Shown piece after piece: positions 21,947 to 33,200 of a stretch of DNA of 50,880 nucleotides. How positions within the stretch are numbered: position 1 is the stretch's first letter; every line of letters starts with the position of its first letter. The stretch lies in contig CABFPE010000031.1 of the NCBI GenBank assembly GCA_900660155.1, forward strand, positions 1,201,941 to 1,252,820, written 5' to 3'. Under the pieces are notes generated by a model. That model saw nothing but the letters and a program-made list of their open reading frames with translations, had not been told where the DNA came from and ran no database searches. The stretch is from Hofstenia miamia (lineage: Eukaryota > Xenacoelomorpha > Acoela > Hofsteniidae). Position numbers and translations under genes: made by a program.

Positions 21947-22499
21947 CCGTATTTACCCGTGTATAAGCCGCATCTGTAGATAAGCCGCACCCTGAGTTTG
22001 GGAGAAGATTTTTAGGAAAAAAAGTTTCTAGAGCAAAATAAAAATTCACAATCACTGAATCAATGAAACCTATTTATTTACATTATTCAGATATTTCTTA
22101 CAACTTTGAAGTAAAAAAAGCTGCAATTCCACTATTTATAGCCTATCTTAATACATTAAGTAAAACTATAAGCCTATATAGATCTTGTAAATTGTACTTA
22201 AAAGATTCTGATCTAAATTGCTCTTGATATTTGAATGCATTTTATTTATAATCTAATAATACATTCTAATACTTTAGTATTGTTTTAGTTTTAATAAATT
22301 AATTGTTTGTCTTTTAAACAGGATATTACTTTACTTTAATGTATATTACATCAAGATTCCATACTTTAGTTTGCAATATATGTGCAAACTAGGTATTTGC
22401 ACAAGATGTTTTTCAATGGTTTCTGTAGATAAGCCGCACCTCCGCTTTGGGAGCAATTTTTTGTGGAAAAAGGTGCGGCTTATACACGGGTAAATACGG
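21947..22499 (+). mobile_element. 553-bp MITE, copy 1
   Basis: Ends are perfect inverted repeats (CCGTATTTACCCGTGTATAA... and its complement), flanked by TA on both sides, so TA is the likely target duplication. Inside each end lies a second, directly oriented block of about 45 bp starting CTGTAGATAAGCCGCACC. The core is AT-rich and noncoding. A second copy at 46186-46738 has the same length and only four differences that I could count. Confidence 0.88.
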
Positions 22500-25091
22500 T
22501 AATTGCCGCCAAAACAGTTCATTAAGGTGTAATCTAAGATGCCTGTTACATTTAAACAACAATTTATAGATTTTTGTGAAGTGCCGGACTCGTGTTTGAA
22601 TTTCTTAAACTTCGTGCAGTGCTCGTGGCGAAAAATCAAGGCAAGGTTCCAACACAGATTGCGGGCAAATTCAATGTAGCGAATTCATTTGGATTTAGCG
22701 TGCTGTACAAAATTTGAATTGCAATTGATTGTATATGTCGAGGGAATGAATAAATAATATGGATGTGTAATGAATACACGCTTTAGAAATGAATTGAATT
22801 ATTGAAAATAGGAGGAAATAATAGAAAGGAAATTCATTGATCGAAAAAGTGTAGTGTAACAAATGACTCAATAGGAAAAGCGCGGGATCAACACTACAGC
22901 AAAGACGGTGGGAAAATATAGTGAGTTTGGCCATGGGGAAATAAATACATGAAATAGTGACATGACACTTTTAGAGGAGCAATAAATCGAAAGTCATGCA
23001 AATTTACTTCTCCTATTTGATTAGAACTATAAATTGATTCTTTCGTATCGATTTCCATGTTCAATGAAGCAAATGCATTAGTGTTAAGAAATGAATTGTA
23101 GACAATAGCTACAAATGCAAAATGATACTATATAAACTCCAGTGGGACAAAAAGTTCATATCCGGCAAAGTCCATAATGATTCATTTAATAAGGTCTACG
23201 TCATTTACAACACTATTACTTGAAATAAATCCGTTCTGATTTTGAAACAATCTTGGAAAAAGCCAAGGGTGCCATTAAGTTAAATATTTTGTATATGGAT
23301 TTTTAAGGAAGATTAAAAGTGATTTGAAAATTACACATAGCAAGAATCAATTGCCATTAAATGCATTATTTATATAATGGAATTGCTTCCGCAAAAGATC
23401 CCTTTAAATATAAAACAGCTGCTATTTCCAACGCATGTAAGTCGTATAAATCTAGAGTACAATCTATGCGGCAGTACGACAGAACTAAAATCATGCGTTG
23501 AATTAAAAGAATAAATTCCTCAAATTTTTTTAAAGAAAAGAACTTATACCAGCTGTATATTTTTAATCGAATGCAACAACGAAAAGTGTTCGTTTTTATT
23601 CTGTTATTTGGTGCCAAACGTCTCATTCGTTTGTTAGTACAGGCTGATAATGGATAATTTGTAATAGTTACTTTGCTTAATGGAGAGAAAATCATTTATA
23701 TGCTTTAAGCAAGTATACAAATGAAAGGATGAGCGATGAGCAGGAAGCAGCAGAGATGGAAGCGATACCCTCAATTCGTGACCATGTCCGGTTCGGTTCC
23801 GATCATCCCTTGACCGGTCCGGTTCCCAGGTTACACTCATGTGGGTACCGGCTTTGACCAGCCCTGACATAATAGCTTTACATGGTTTCACTGTATTTAT
23901 ACGTTCAATTTTTTTGACCGGTTGTTTCCTGTCCGTTTTGTGCATTACACAATGCATTTATACAGTTGAAAGCATGTGCACTGAACGCATACGCGTTTCA
24001 GTTATTGCATTAACCCTAAATATCTCAGTTCACTTAAAGGCATAAACCAAAAAATGAAGACTAATCACCCAATGCTTTTAATACCGCAAATTTCAATAAC
24101 GTGTTTTGTTTGAATATTGGTAATATGTAAATAATTATTCCATGATAGATTTTAGTAATTAATAGCACGCTGTAATTACTTCCAAATATCGATGGTGATG
24201 ATTTTGCATCTGAATTTTTAGCCTAATAAATAAGCAGGGACTAACGCCCGTGATGATGCGGAAATTAAAATAATCCTGTCAAGTTAAAAATCCGCCATCT
24301 GTAGTTAGTTAAGCGGGACACTTACTCTGAAAATATAATCTTATAGGGCATCTTTACTAACAGTTTCTATAAGTTCTAAATCATTACTATTAAGATTCAT
24401 TTGCAATATATAACGGTGAAAGTTAAATGGAGATTTACCCTTAAATATGGTGTGTGGTGTTATTGTTTAGATACTTAGATCCTTATAGCTCTGATTTACA
24501 GAATTTATACCAATTTAATCAACATTCAATGTTCAATGGCAATATTACGTCATGAAATTGTATTGATTAAAAAAGACTACTTGACCGTTTGACCCACGTT
24601 AATGAAGTGTACATTTGATCTACCTACTATTTCGCACAACTGTAATGAACGTAATTGTCACGAGCTTTTGCAGCTTGAGATTTGAGAAACTCCATCCTGG
24701 AGACACATCTCAAAGTGACCGGTTTTGAACGCTGAAGTGAAGTTAAAGGTGACTGGATCCGGTGGTCAGTACCGACCGACTTCAATCTCTGGGAAGCAGG
24801 CTTGAGTAAGGATTCCCTCACGAAATGACATATGGGTTGTGGCTATATTTTTCCTTGTGGGGATTTTTGTGACAAATTGTGATTCTTGTTATATGGAGTA
24901 TGTGGTGTAGCTATGTGCGCTGCGGTGAGGAAAAAAGTGGCTCTACTGCAAGTCTGACAGGAATACTACAAAAAGATTTTGAGAAACAATGTCATAAAAC
25001 AATCCACAATCCTGTTATTTCTAACTAACATTTAAGACTTATAAATCCACATCAAATAAGGTTGACATTGTTATTATAACATTAAACTGCA
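22500..25091. other. Spacer with two GC-richer patches
   Basis: No gene that I can support. Two GC-richer patches stand out, 23740-23940 and 24650-24830, both with 'gaccggt' and 'ggttcc/ggtac' words in an AT-rich setting. They may be the two sides of a DNA element, but clear inverted ends were not found. 22570-22690 has a vague helix-turn-helix-like reading ('GKVPTQIAGKFNVANS'), not enough to annotate. Confidence 0.4.
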
Positions 25092-26091
25092 NNNNNNNNN
25101 NNNNNNNNNNNNNNNNNNNNNNNNNNNNNNNNNNNNNNNNNNNNNNNNNNNNNNNNNNNNNNNNNNNNNNNNNNNNNNNNNNNNNNNNNNNNNNNNNNNN
25201 NNNNNNNNNNNNNNNNNNNNNNNNNNNNNNNNNNNNNNNNNNNNNNNNNNNNNNNNNNNNNNNNNNNNNNNNNNNNNNNNNNNNNNNNNNNNNNNNNNNN
25301 NNNNNNNNNNNNNNNNNNNNNNNNNNNNNNNNNNNNNNNNNNNNNNNNNNNNNNNNNNNNNNNNNNNNNNNNNNNNNNNNNNNNNNNNNNNNNNNNNNNN
25401 NNNNNNNNNNNNNNNNNNNNNNNNNNNNNNNNNNNNNNNNNNNNNNNNNNNNNNNNNNNNNNNNNNNNNNNNNNNNNNNNNNNNNNNNNNNNNNNNNNNN
25501 NNNNNNNNNNNNNNNNNNNNNNNNNNNNNNNNNNNNNNNNNNNNNNNNNNNNNNNNNNNNNNNNNNNNNNNNNNNNNNNNNNNNNNNNNNNNNNNNNNNN
25601 NNNNNNNNNNNNNNNNNNNNNNNNNNNNNNNNNNNNNNNNNNNNNNNNNNNNNNNNNNNNNNNNNNNNNNNNNNNNNNNNNNNNNNNNNNNNNNNNNNNN
25701 NNNNNNNNNNNNNNNNNNNNNNNNNNNNNNNNNNNNNNNNNNNNNNNNNNNNNNNNNNNNNNNNNNNNNNNNNNNNNNNNNNNNNNNNNNNNNNNNNNNN
25801 NNNNNNNNNNNNNNNNNNNNNNNNNNNNNNNNNNNNNNNNNNNNNNNNNNNNNNNNNNNNNNNNNNNNNNNNNNNNNNNNNNNNNNNNNNNNNNNNNNNN
25901 NNNNNNNNNNNNNNNNNNNNNNNNNNNNNNNNNNNNNNNNNNNNNNNNNNNNNNNNNNNNNNNNNNNNNNNNNNNNNNNNNNNNNNNNNNNNNNNNNNNN
26001 NNNNNNNNNNNNNNNNNNNNNNNNNNNNNNNNNNNNNNNNNNNNNNNNNNNNNNNNNNNNNNNNNNNNNNNNNNNNNNNNNNNNNNNNNNN
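25092..26091. other. Assembly gap, 1000 N
   Basis: Exactly 1000 N. The right side starts inside an LTR of the contig 1 family. The left side is unrelated sequence. Confidence 0.95.
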
Positions 26092-26528
26092 AAGCCAATA
26101 TATTTCGGTAATGGCTACATGTAATATTTAACGAACAACTAGTAACAGTTCAGGTTGCAAATAGATATAACACTTTCACACAATAGAGTCTAAGTCGAAT
26201 TGTGTCATGTCTTGAGTAAGCACCAAGCTAATGTAGGGTACACATATGCTATCGCGATTGAGCTGAGAAGTGACACTCAAGCATTGGATGGAATGGTGAA
26301 TTTGGATGTGGAGATCCACTTCAGGCAGATGCCCACTAGGAGATCATTACGAAGGTTACCGCATGGCTTCGTCACCTAAAAATTGAGCAGTTAATTCCAT
26401 GTTAAATAAGTTAGCAGAAGAAACTAGTCAAGCAGTAACAACAAGTAAATCCTTACCCGCAATAACACAGCTAACATTATAAAGTAACAGTAGATAAACA
26501 GTGATAATGCCTGGTAAAGGATATTACA
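26092..26528 (+). repeat. LTR copy 3 (3' 437 bp, starts at the gap)
   Basis: Matches 8428-8865 base for base with about 20 differences and ends TTACA. Many differences are CpG here against TpG/CpA in the two contig 1 copies (for example 'ctatcgcgattg' against 'ctattgtgattg'). It is followed by CAAA (26529-26532), identical to the four bases in front of LTR copy 1, as expected for the outer ends of one insertion. Confidence 0.88.
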
Positions 26529-26532
26529 CAAA

Positions 26533-26959
26533 CATGAAATCCAAATCAATTTAAAAATTATCACAATTAATTAAAACATTTTCAAATCATATAAAACTAG
26601 AATTATTTCACAAGTTGGAAAACAAGCTCAATTATTACATGTTTTTCCCAATTTATACAATTATGTAAATGAAAGATGCTACAAAACTAAAATGTTAAAA
26701 AATAAAACAATTTATCAATCAGTGTTTCTGGTACAAATGAAATAAAAATTTTTTCAATACGTATTTCTTGTTGAATTAAAGAATAAAATATTTGCAAGTA
26801 GGAATTTGTATATGAAATGTTTCAAGATTGTTGATAACATGTTTTGTTATTAGTGTTGTAAATTAAAAATATTTATTTTATATTATAAGAAATTGCTTAC
26901 ATTTTAAAATTTTATTGGTGTCTTTTATATTAAGAATTAAATAAATAACTGGTATATGA
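26533..26959. other. AT-rich spacer between LTR and foldback element
   Basis: No gene or repeat recognised. Confidence 0.5.
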
Positions 26960-29196
26960 CTTTTCCACATTTGTAGACTTACATTTTTTCTGATGTTTTT
27001 TCACTTTTGTGACTTACATTCCTTTTCCGACGTTTTGTCACATTTGTGACTTACATTTCTTTCCAATGTTTTTTCACATTTGTGACTTACATTCCTTTTC
27101 TGACGTTTTTTCACATTTGTGACTTACAATTCTTTTCTGACGTTTTTTTACTTTTGCGAGTTACATTAAAAACACTTTTCCTCAACAATGACATGGGAAT
27201 TGGGAACAGTGCTATTGCAAAACGTATTGTATTACATTCTAGTGAATAGTATTATAAAAAGTTAATATTACTAACTTTGTTTCATGTGATTACAAGATAA
27301 TACAAAAATTTCACACATTTAATATCTTTGCTAACAAAAATTTGTATTAGACTTGTTGAAAATATATTTTGTAAAGGAGAATTGCTTCTAATCACACATC
27401 ATTCTGAAAATCATCATAGAGAAAATAAATCCAAAAACAAAACTTAAAACATTACAAATTTTTCTTTCACATATTTTGATTATTAGCGTTTTTTTAATAT
27501 AATTTCGAGATCTATGCATTTAGAAATATATTGGCATTCTCTCCAATGCTATGCCTTAGAAACTCTAACAAGATCAGATTTATTTTTAAAAATTCGCAAT
27601 CTCTTTATGATTTTAAAACATTTATCCTAATTGCATATTGGGACAGATAAATTTTATATTTGAATACAATTAGTAAATCGCCTTGAAGTAGTATTTATTT
27701 CATTTTATCTGGGTTTGATAATTGTAATTTACACTATTTATTTCTATATTTAGAAAATGTTCCTAAGTTGTTTTAATACCTAATGTACAAAATGTAGTTT
27801 AAATCATTCAATGATTGCTGTTGTGTTTTTATAATCTCATAAACAATATTTTAAATAAATTATGTTTTAAGTACTATATGTATACTTAAATTTAGTTTAT
27901 ATAGCTTTGATATTCATTTTCAATTTAAAAATTTACTTCTTTTCATGCAAACTGTGTACGACTATTTGTTTTGTAAAATCAATCAATTTAATCATTTTTG
28001 CGTCAATGTATTTTTTTTATAAAAATGTGTTAGTCTTTTTGTAAATAAAAATGTTTTGCGAGTTTCATGACATGTAATTGATTCATTTTTGAGATGGCAT
28101 TATGCATTCATTTGCAATTATCAAAATTTATGAATTGACTGAAAAAAATGTGAATGTTAACACTTTATCAATAATTATAAAGTTTTTATTTTAAAATTCA
28201 TAAACTATTAAGCAACTGCAAGTACTTTAAGAATTATTGATTTGTAGAATGTCTTTAAATTTATATTTAAATTAAATATCCCAAAAGCAAGTAAATTTTT
28301 TTGAAAAGACAAAACAAATTACCAAAAGGAAAATTAAATATCCCAAAAGCAAATAATTTTTATCGGAAAGACAAAACAAATTACCAAATGGAAAATTAAA
28401 TATCCCAAAGGCAAATAATTTTTTTCGAAAAGACAAAACAAATTACCAAATGGAAAATTAAATATCCCAAAGGCAAATAATTTTTATCGAAAAGACAAAG
28501 CATATCGTCAGAGTATTGTATATTAACCTGTGAATAAATGTATATAGTTATTTTATCTCTAATTATATTATTATACATAACATGCATCCATTATCTAATA
28601 TTACACTTATTTAACTTAGTTGATGAGATGTATCTCTAGAAATCTACCATTAATGACACACGTACAAATCATTTCTACATTCTCATTGTATAATAAATAG
28701 TATTATTAAATTTACTAAACTAGTGATTACTTTATTTTAATCATCCTTCCCTCATGCTAAATTTGAATGTCAATTGCATGTTAAATTAATAGCTAGGTAA
28801 AACATTGACACTTATCAGTTTAGAGAATACTATAGATTTTTACCTATTTACAAAGAAGACGTAGGTGTTTAAATGTTTTATATTAAAACTAATGTTTATG
28901 AAATGTAATAATTTATCAAACATATTAACATAAAACTAGTACATGTAGAAAAAAAGTGAAAGCAAAACTATAAATTTTCTATATACTAAAATGTAATACA
29001 ATATGTTTTGCAATTGCACTGTTCCCAATCCCCATGTCATCGTTGAGGAAAAGTGTTTTTAATGTAACTCGCAAAAGTAAGAAAAAAAACAGAAAATAAA
29101 TGTAAGTCACAAATGTGAAAAAACGTCAGAAAAGGAATGTAAGTCACAAAACTGAAAAAACGTCGGTAAGAAATGTAAGTCACAAAAATTTTTTTA
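26960..29196. mobile_element. Foldback-like element with tandem-repeat arms
   Basis: The left arm 26960-27245 and the right arm 28979-29196 are inverted copies. Each contains a head-to-tail array of a roughly 37-bp unit (form: TTTTTTCACATTTGTGACTT, then ACATTCCTTTTCTGACG) with about six units left and three to four right. Inside the arrays both arms carry a unique arm segment with 'gttcccaatccccatgtcatc' on the right and its inverse on the left. The 1.7-kb centre is noncoding, AT-rich, and holds a separate 62-bp tandem array. Inverted arms built of short repeats are the hallmark of foldback elements. No transposase is present. Confidence 0.75.
28269..28505 (+). repeat. 62-bp tandem repeat, four copies
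   Basis: Copies start at 28269, 28331, 28393 and 28455 (exact 62-bp period) with 'aaattaaatatcccaaa', then 'aagacaaaacaaattacc'. They are inside the foldback element centre. The copies are nearly identical and have no spacer variation. Confidence 0.92.
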
Positions 29197-29277
29197 ATAA
29201 ATTGCTGCGAATTTGCAGTCCAATGTTAAATTTATTGTAGACTTGATCAAATAGAAACGTTGTTTGTTTGTTAATAC
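29197..29277 (+). repeat. Dispersed repeat A, copy 2, left part
   Basis: Matches 6880-6790 inverted ('ctgcgaatttgcagtccaat', then 'gtttgtttgttaata'). It continues in copy 1 without interruption, whereas here the CR1 LINE intervenes. Confidence 0.78.
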
Positions 29278-30235
29278 AAAAAGCATCGTTGACGCGAATG
29301 GCAATTGCAATGATACGCATAGCAAACTAGTAGCGCCATTTCTAGCGCTCAGCAAAGATGAACTGCTATCGCTGCATACATTCCTCAAAGAACACTCGAA
29401 CATGTTTACAGCGTCATCCACATCTACGCATGCACACGAATCACAACTTCCGGAAAAAACAACTAGTAATCCGACCACATCCTGTAGCTCGTCTCGCCCT
29501 CCTAGGAAGCCACGTAAGATTAAAACAGGTACAAATTTTTTAGTGTTAGGTAGCTCTATGTTTAGGAAATTGCGATCGAAAAATTTAATTAAAAACCAGG
29601 AAGTCACAGTTCACTCCTATCCAGGAGCATGCATTTCTGAACTACAAAACACGCTTGAATCATATCCCCAAACAAAAATCGAAACTGTCTTTGTTCAAAT
29701 TGGACGAAACGACATACTAAAGAATCCAGAAAATTACGAAGCTAAGTATTTTAATCTTATTAAAGTTATTAGGCACAAGTTTAATCCTACAAGACTTTTC
29801 TTCAGTGAACTTCCTCCTTTCTGCAATAGGTTACTTCAGAGTAACAACGAAATAGTTAAAGTGAACAAAATTATTTTTAACCTGTCTCAAAAATTAAACT
29901 TCTCAGTATTTAAGCTATTCACAAATTTTTGTTTAGGTGCTAAGGTCGTCAATAGCAATCTCCTATCAAAAGACGGAATACATTTTTCACATAACGGAAT
30001 GTCAAAATTCGTAGTTACTCTCAAATCGCTTTTTGAACCGCCATCGCTACGTAAAGCACCGCATTTCAAACACACGCCGTCAAAGACTGCGGTCTACGAA
30101 AGCTTCGCCCCTCGTTACTTACCACCGCGCAATCCGTTTCATCCTTCGTCCAGGGTACATCAATCATACGCCGCTGCGCTATGTAACACCGCACCGCCAT
30201 TCTACATCGATGAGGTACACAACTTTAGATACTAA
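29278..30235 (+). CDS. CR1-like LINE ORF1, SGNH/GDSL esterase protein (5'-truncated)
   Basis: Open frame to TAA 30233-30235; no AUG near the 5' end (the first in-frame Met is at 'SNMFTAS', about 29402), in line with 5' truncation. A Ser/Thr/Pro-rich N-terminus and a basic 'RPPRKPRKIK' stretch precede an SGNH esterase core. The visible blocks are 'VLGSSM' (nucleophile Ser), 'SYPGA' (Gly), 'VQIGRNDIL' (Asn) and 'SKDGIHFSHNG' (Asp-x-x-His), so all four SGNH residues are present. A Pro/Arg-rich tail of about 70 residues follows. Established: many CR1-clade ORF1 proteins carry such an esterase; the substrate is unknown. The protein probably binds element RNA through its basic regions (inference). 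Confidence 0.85.
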
Positions 30236-30241
30236 TGCTAC

Positions 30242-33200
30242 TTGAATAATTTCTATCTGGACTTTTTTTGTACTATGGCTTTTTTAATTATGTTTTATTA
30301 TTTATTTTATTTTTGTTTTAGTACGCCCAGGCTACGGAAAAATTACTATAAATTTAAATTTAATTCTGTTCTCAAATCAAAATTATTACTCTTTACTTTT
30401 ATTTTTCTTATTTCGACTTTCAAATCTAATGAGTATGATTTACTATTACCAGTACACTCTTATTTCAATACATATCGATCAATTATGTGTTATTCAAAAA
30501 CATTTTTAACTATATCATACAGGCGCATATGTACTAGTAAAGTAAATTTTAAAAAGTCGTTCTTTATATCTCTTATAATTTTCTTGTTATTAGCGGTAAA
30601 TGGCATTGAAACTAATCCCGGTCCGATCTTAAATTTTGAATCATACATCAAAAAATTGAATAACGGCTCAGATATAGTGAATTATGTACATTTAAATTTT
30701 CAGAATCTAAGCATTAAAAATTTTGAATATAGGGAATTCATTTCAAACTTTAAAAATGATTTAATTCTTGCAGTTTCCGAAACCTGGTTAAAAAACGAAG
30801 ATCTAGATACCTCATGGACTGTTAAAGAAACTTATGCACTATTTAGAAGGGATAGAATTTTGAACAAAGCGTTAGGAAAATCCAAAGGTGGAGGTGTATT
30901 ATTTTTAATCCCAAAGTCATTTAATCCCAAGATACGCAACGATATTCAGAGTAATAACGAATCAAATTTTGATAGTTTATGGGTTGAAATTAATAATCCA
31001 ATAAAAAATTCACGTTTTAAAAAGCAGTTATTAAATGTATCCTACTGTCCTCATAAGAAGTTCTCTAATTTTTTTATTCAACAACTAGAAGACGAATTAT
31101 CACTTGCTTGTTCTGAAAATAAAGACTTATTACTTTTGGGGGATTGGAACCTAAATTATTTTAATGCTAATGACCAAAGTAAAATGGATCTGTTTCTGAA
31201 TACATTTAATTTAGTATTGGCCAATAAAACATTACCTACTAGAATGACATCATCAAGCAGAACACTAATTGACTACATTATACTAGCTGAGAACAACAAT
31301 CTATATTATGAGTATACTACTTCTGAATGCCCATTCTCTGACCACTGTTTTACATCTATCAAATTTCAAAAGTCTCATTCAGCCCCAAAAAATAACATGA
31401 AATGGATTAAAACTCGTGAAAAGTGTATTGAAAATATTAATAATTTTAAATTATCCCTCTCATCAGAAAATTGGTTTCCTGTATATTCTGCATCAAATTT
31501 AAATGAAATGCTGGAAAACTTTTTAAAAATTTTGGAATTTTATCTTAACAGATTTTGCCCTGAAAAGAAAATAATGGTTAAATCCAGTACAAACTCCAAA
31601 GCAAACAATACTTTTTCGAATAAACCTTGGATAACTGACACTTGCAAAGCATTGATTCGCGAAAAGAACAAAACGTATAAACATTTTATGATTTCCCGAA
31701 CCAGCAAGAATTTTGCCGCATATAAAAAGGCTAGAAATGCATCGAATATTGAATCTCGTAAGGCATTCAACGAATTCATTAAGAATGAATATGCGCGCCT
31801 TCCAAGTGAACGTTCAAAATGGAAGCTAATACAAGAAATCACAAATTATAAGCGATCAAAATCAAACTCAATTGATGTGATAAAAGATCAGAAAGGAAAC
31901 AATCTTTCTGACAATTTAGAAATAACTAATGAATTAAATAAGACTTTTGTTAATCTAGGAAAATACAATGGCCCCCTCGTTAAGTACGAAAACGTTTCAC
32001 GCAAAATTTTTACACCTGAATTTTCTTTCCGCTTCTCAACTAGTTATGAAATTATTAAGTCAATCAATAAGCTTAAAACCAACAAATCAAGCGGTCCCTC
32101 AAGCATTCCCTCATGGGCCCTTAAAATTACTGCAGACATCATTGCAAATCCATTAAATTTTATTTTTAATGAATGTATAAAGCTAAATTACTTCCCGGAT
32201 AATTTAAAACTTGCTCACATTACTCCTATTTTTAAGAAAAACGACCCATCAATTGCCACTAATTATCGGCCAATCTCAATTACTTCTCCAATAAGCAAAA
32301 TATTCGAAAGAATATTACATAATCAAATAACTGAACATTTAAATAAATATAATTTATTATCAAACACGCAATTTGGTTTTCGCAAAAATTTCTCAACAAC
32401 TGATGCACTATTAAACGCTACTGAAACTTGGAGAGCATCACTTGATTCTAATAAATTTGTAGCTATAGCTTGTTTAGATCTTTCAAAAGCCTTTGATTCG
32501 ATTAATCATAACATTCTAATTGAAAAACTATCTTACTTAGGATTTTCTAGTAATAGTAAACAATTGATAACTAGTTACCTCAGTCAAAGATTCCAAAGAG
32601 TTAAATTAAATGATATTTTTTCAGAATGGTTACCGGTTTGCAATGGGGTGCCTCAAGGTACGATTCTAGGTCCTCTTCTTTTTAGTATTTATGTAAATGA
32701 CATGCATTCTATAATTAATTGCAATTTAATCCAATATGCCGATGACACTTGCATTTTCAGCGATAATTCATCAATGCAACTAGCAGCGGAATCTATAGAA
32801 TTGAATTGTAACAAATTGTCAAAATACTTTTGCATGCACAAGTTGAATATTAATGAAGCTAAAACAGAATTTTGTATTTTGCCGCCGAATAAAAACAATT
32901 ACGATGTTTCTGCAGTGACTTTATGTGTAAATAATATTAATGTTCCTATTGTGGACACTTTCAAGTACCTAGGAGTAACAATTGATTCAAAGCTAAAATT
33001 CAACTCTCACATCAATCTGATAGTTAGAAAATTAGCTATAGGTATAAAAAGTATGACACTAGTAGTTAGGCAATTACCACCTTGTGCCATAATTCAATTC
33101 TTCCATGCTTTCATCATGAGTCACCTTAATTACGCAAACATTTTATTTACTGATCTAAACGAAGTGCTTTATAAAAAACTTAATATTCAATTAAGATGGG

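Noticed and set aside
22540..22700. Helix-turn-helix of a Tigger/CENP-B-like transposase ('GKVPTQIAGKFNVANS')
   Set aside because: Too short, frame not sustained, no DDE domain nearby.
23634..23957. 107-residue minus-strand ORF
   Set aside because: Created by the GC-rich island and adjoining AT-rich DNA. No motif and no repeat of the frame elsewhere.
25082..26098. 338-residue frame over the second gap
   Set aside because: Entirely N.
28269..28505. CRISPR-like array
   Set aside because: The 62-bp units are repeated without unique spacers, in a metazoan foldback element.
29264..29277. Start of LINE ORF1 at 29264
   Set aside because: The codon there is TTG and lies in repeat A, outside the LINE. 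The LINE begins near 29278 and lacks its true ORF1 start.
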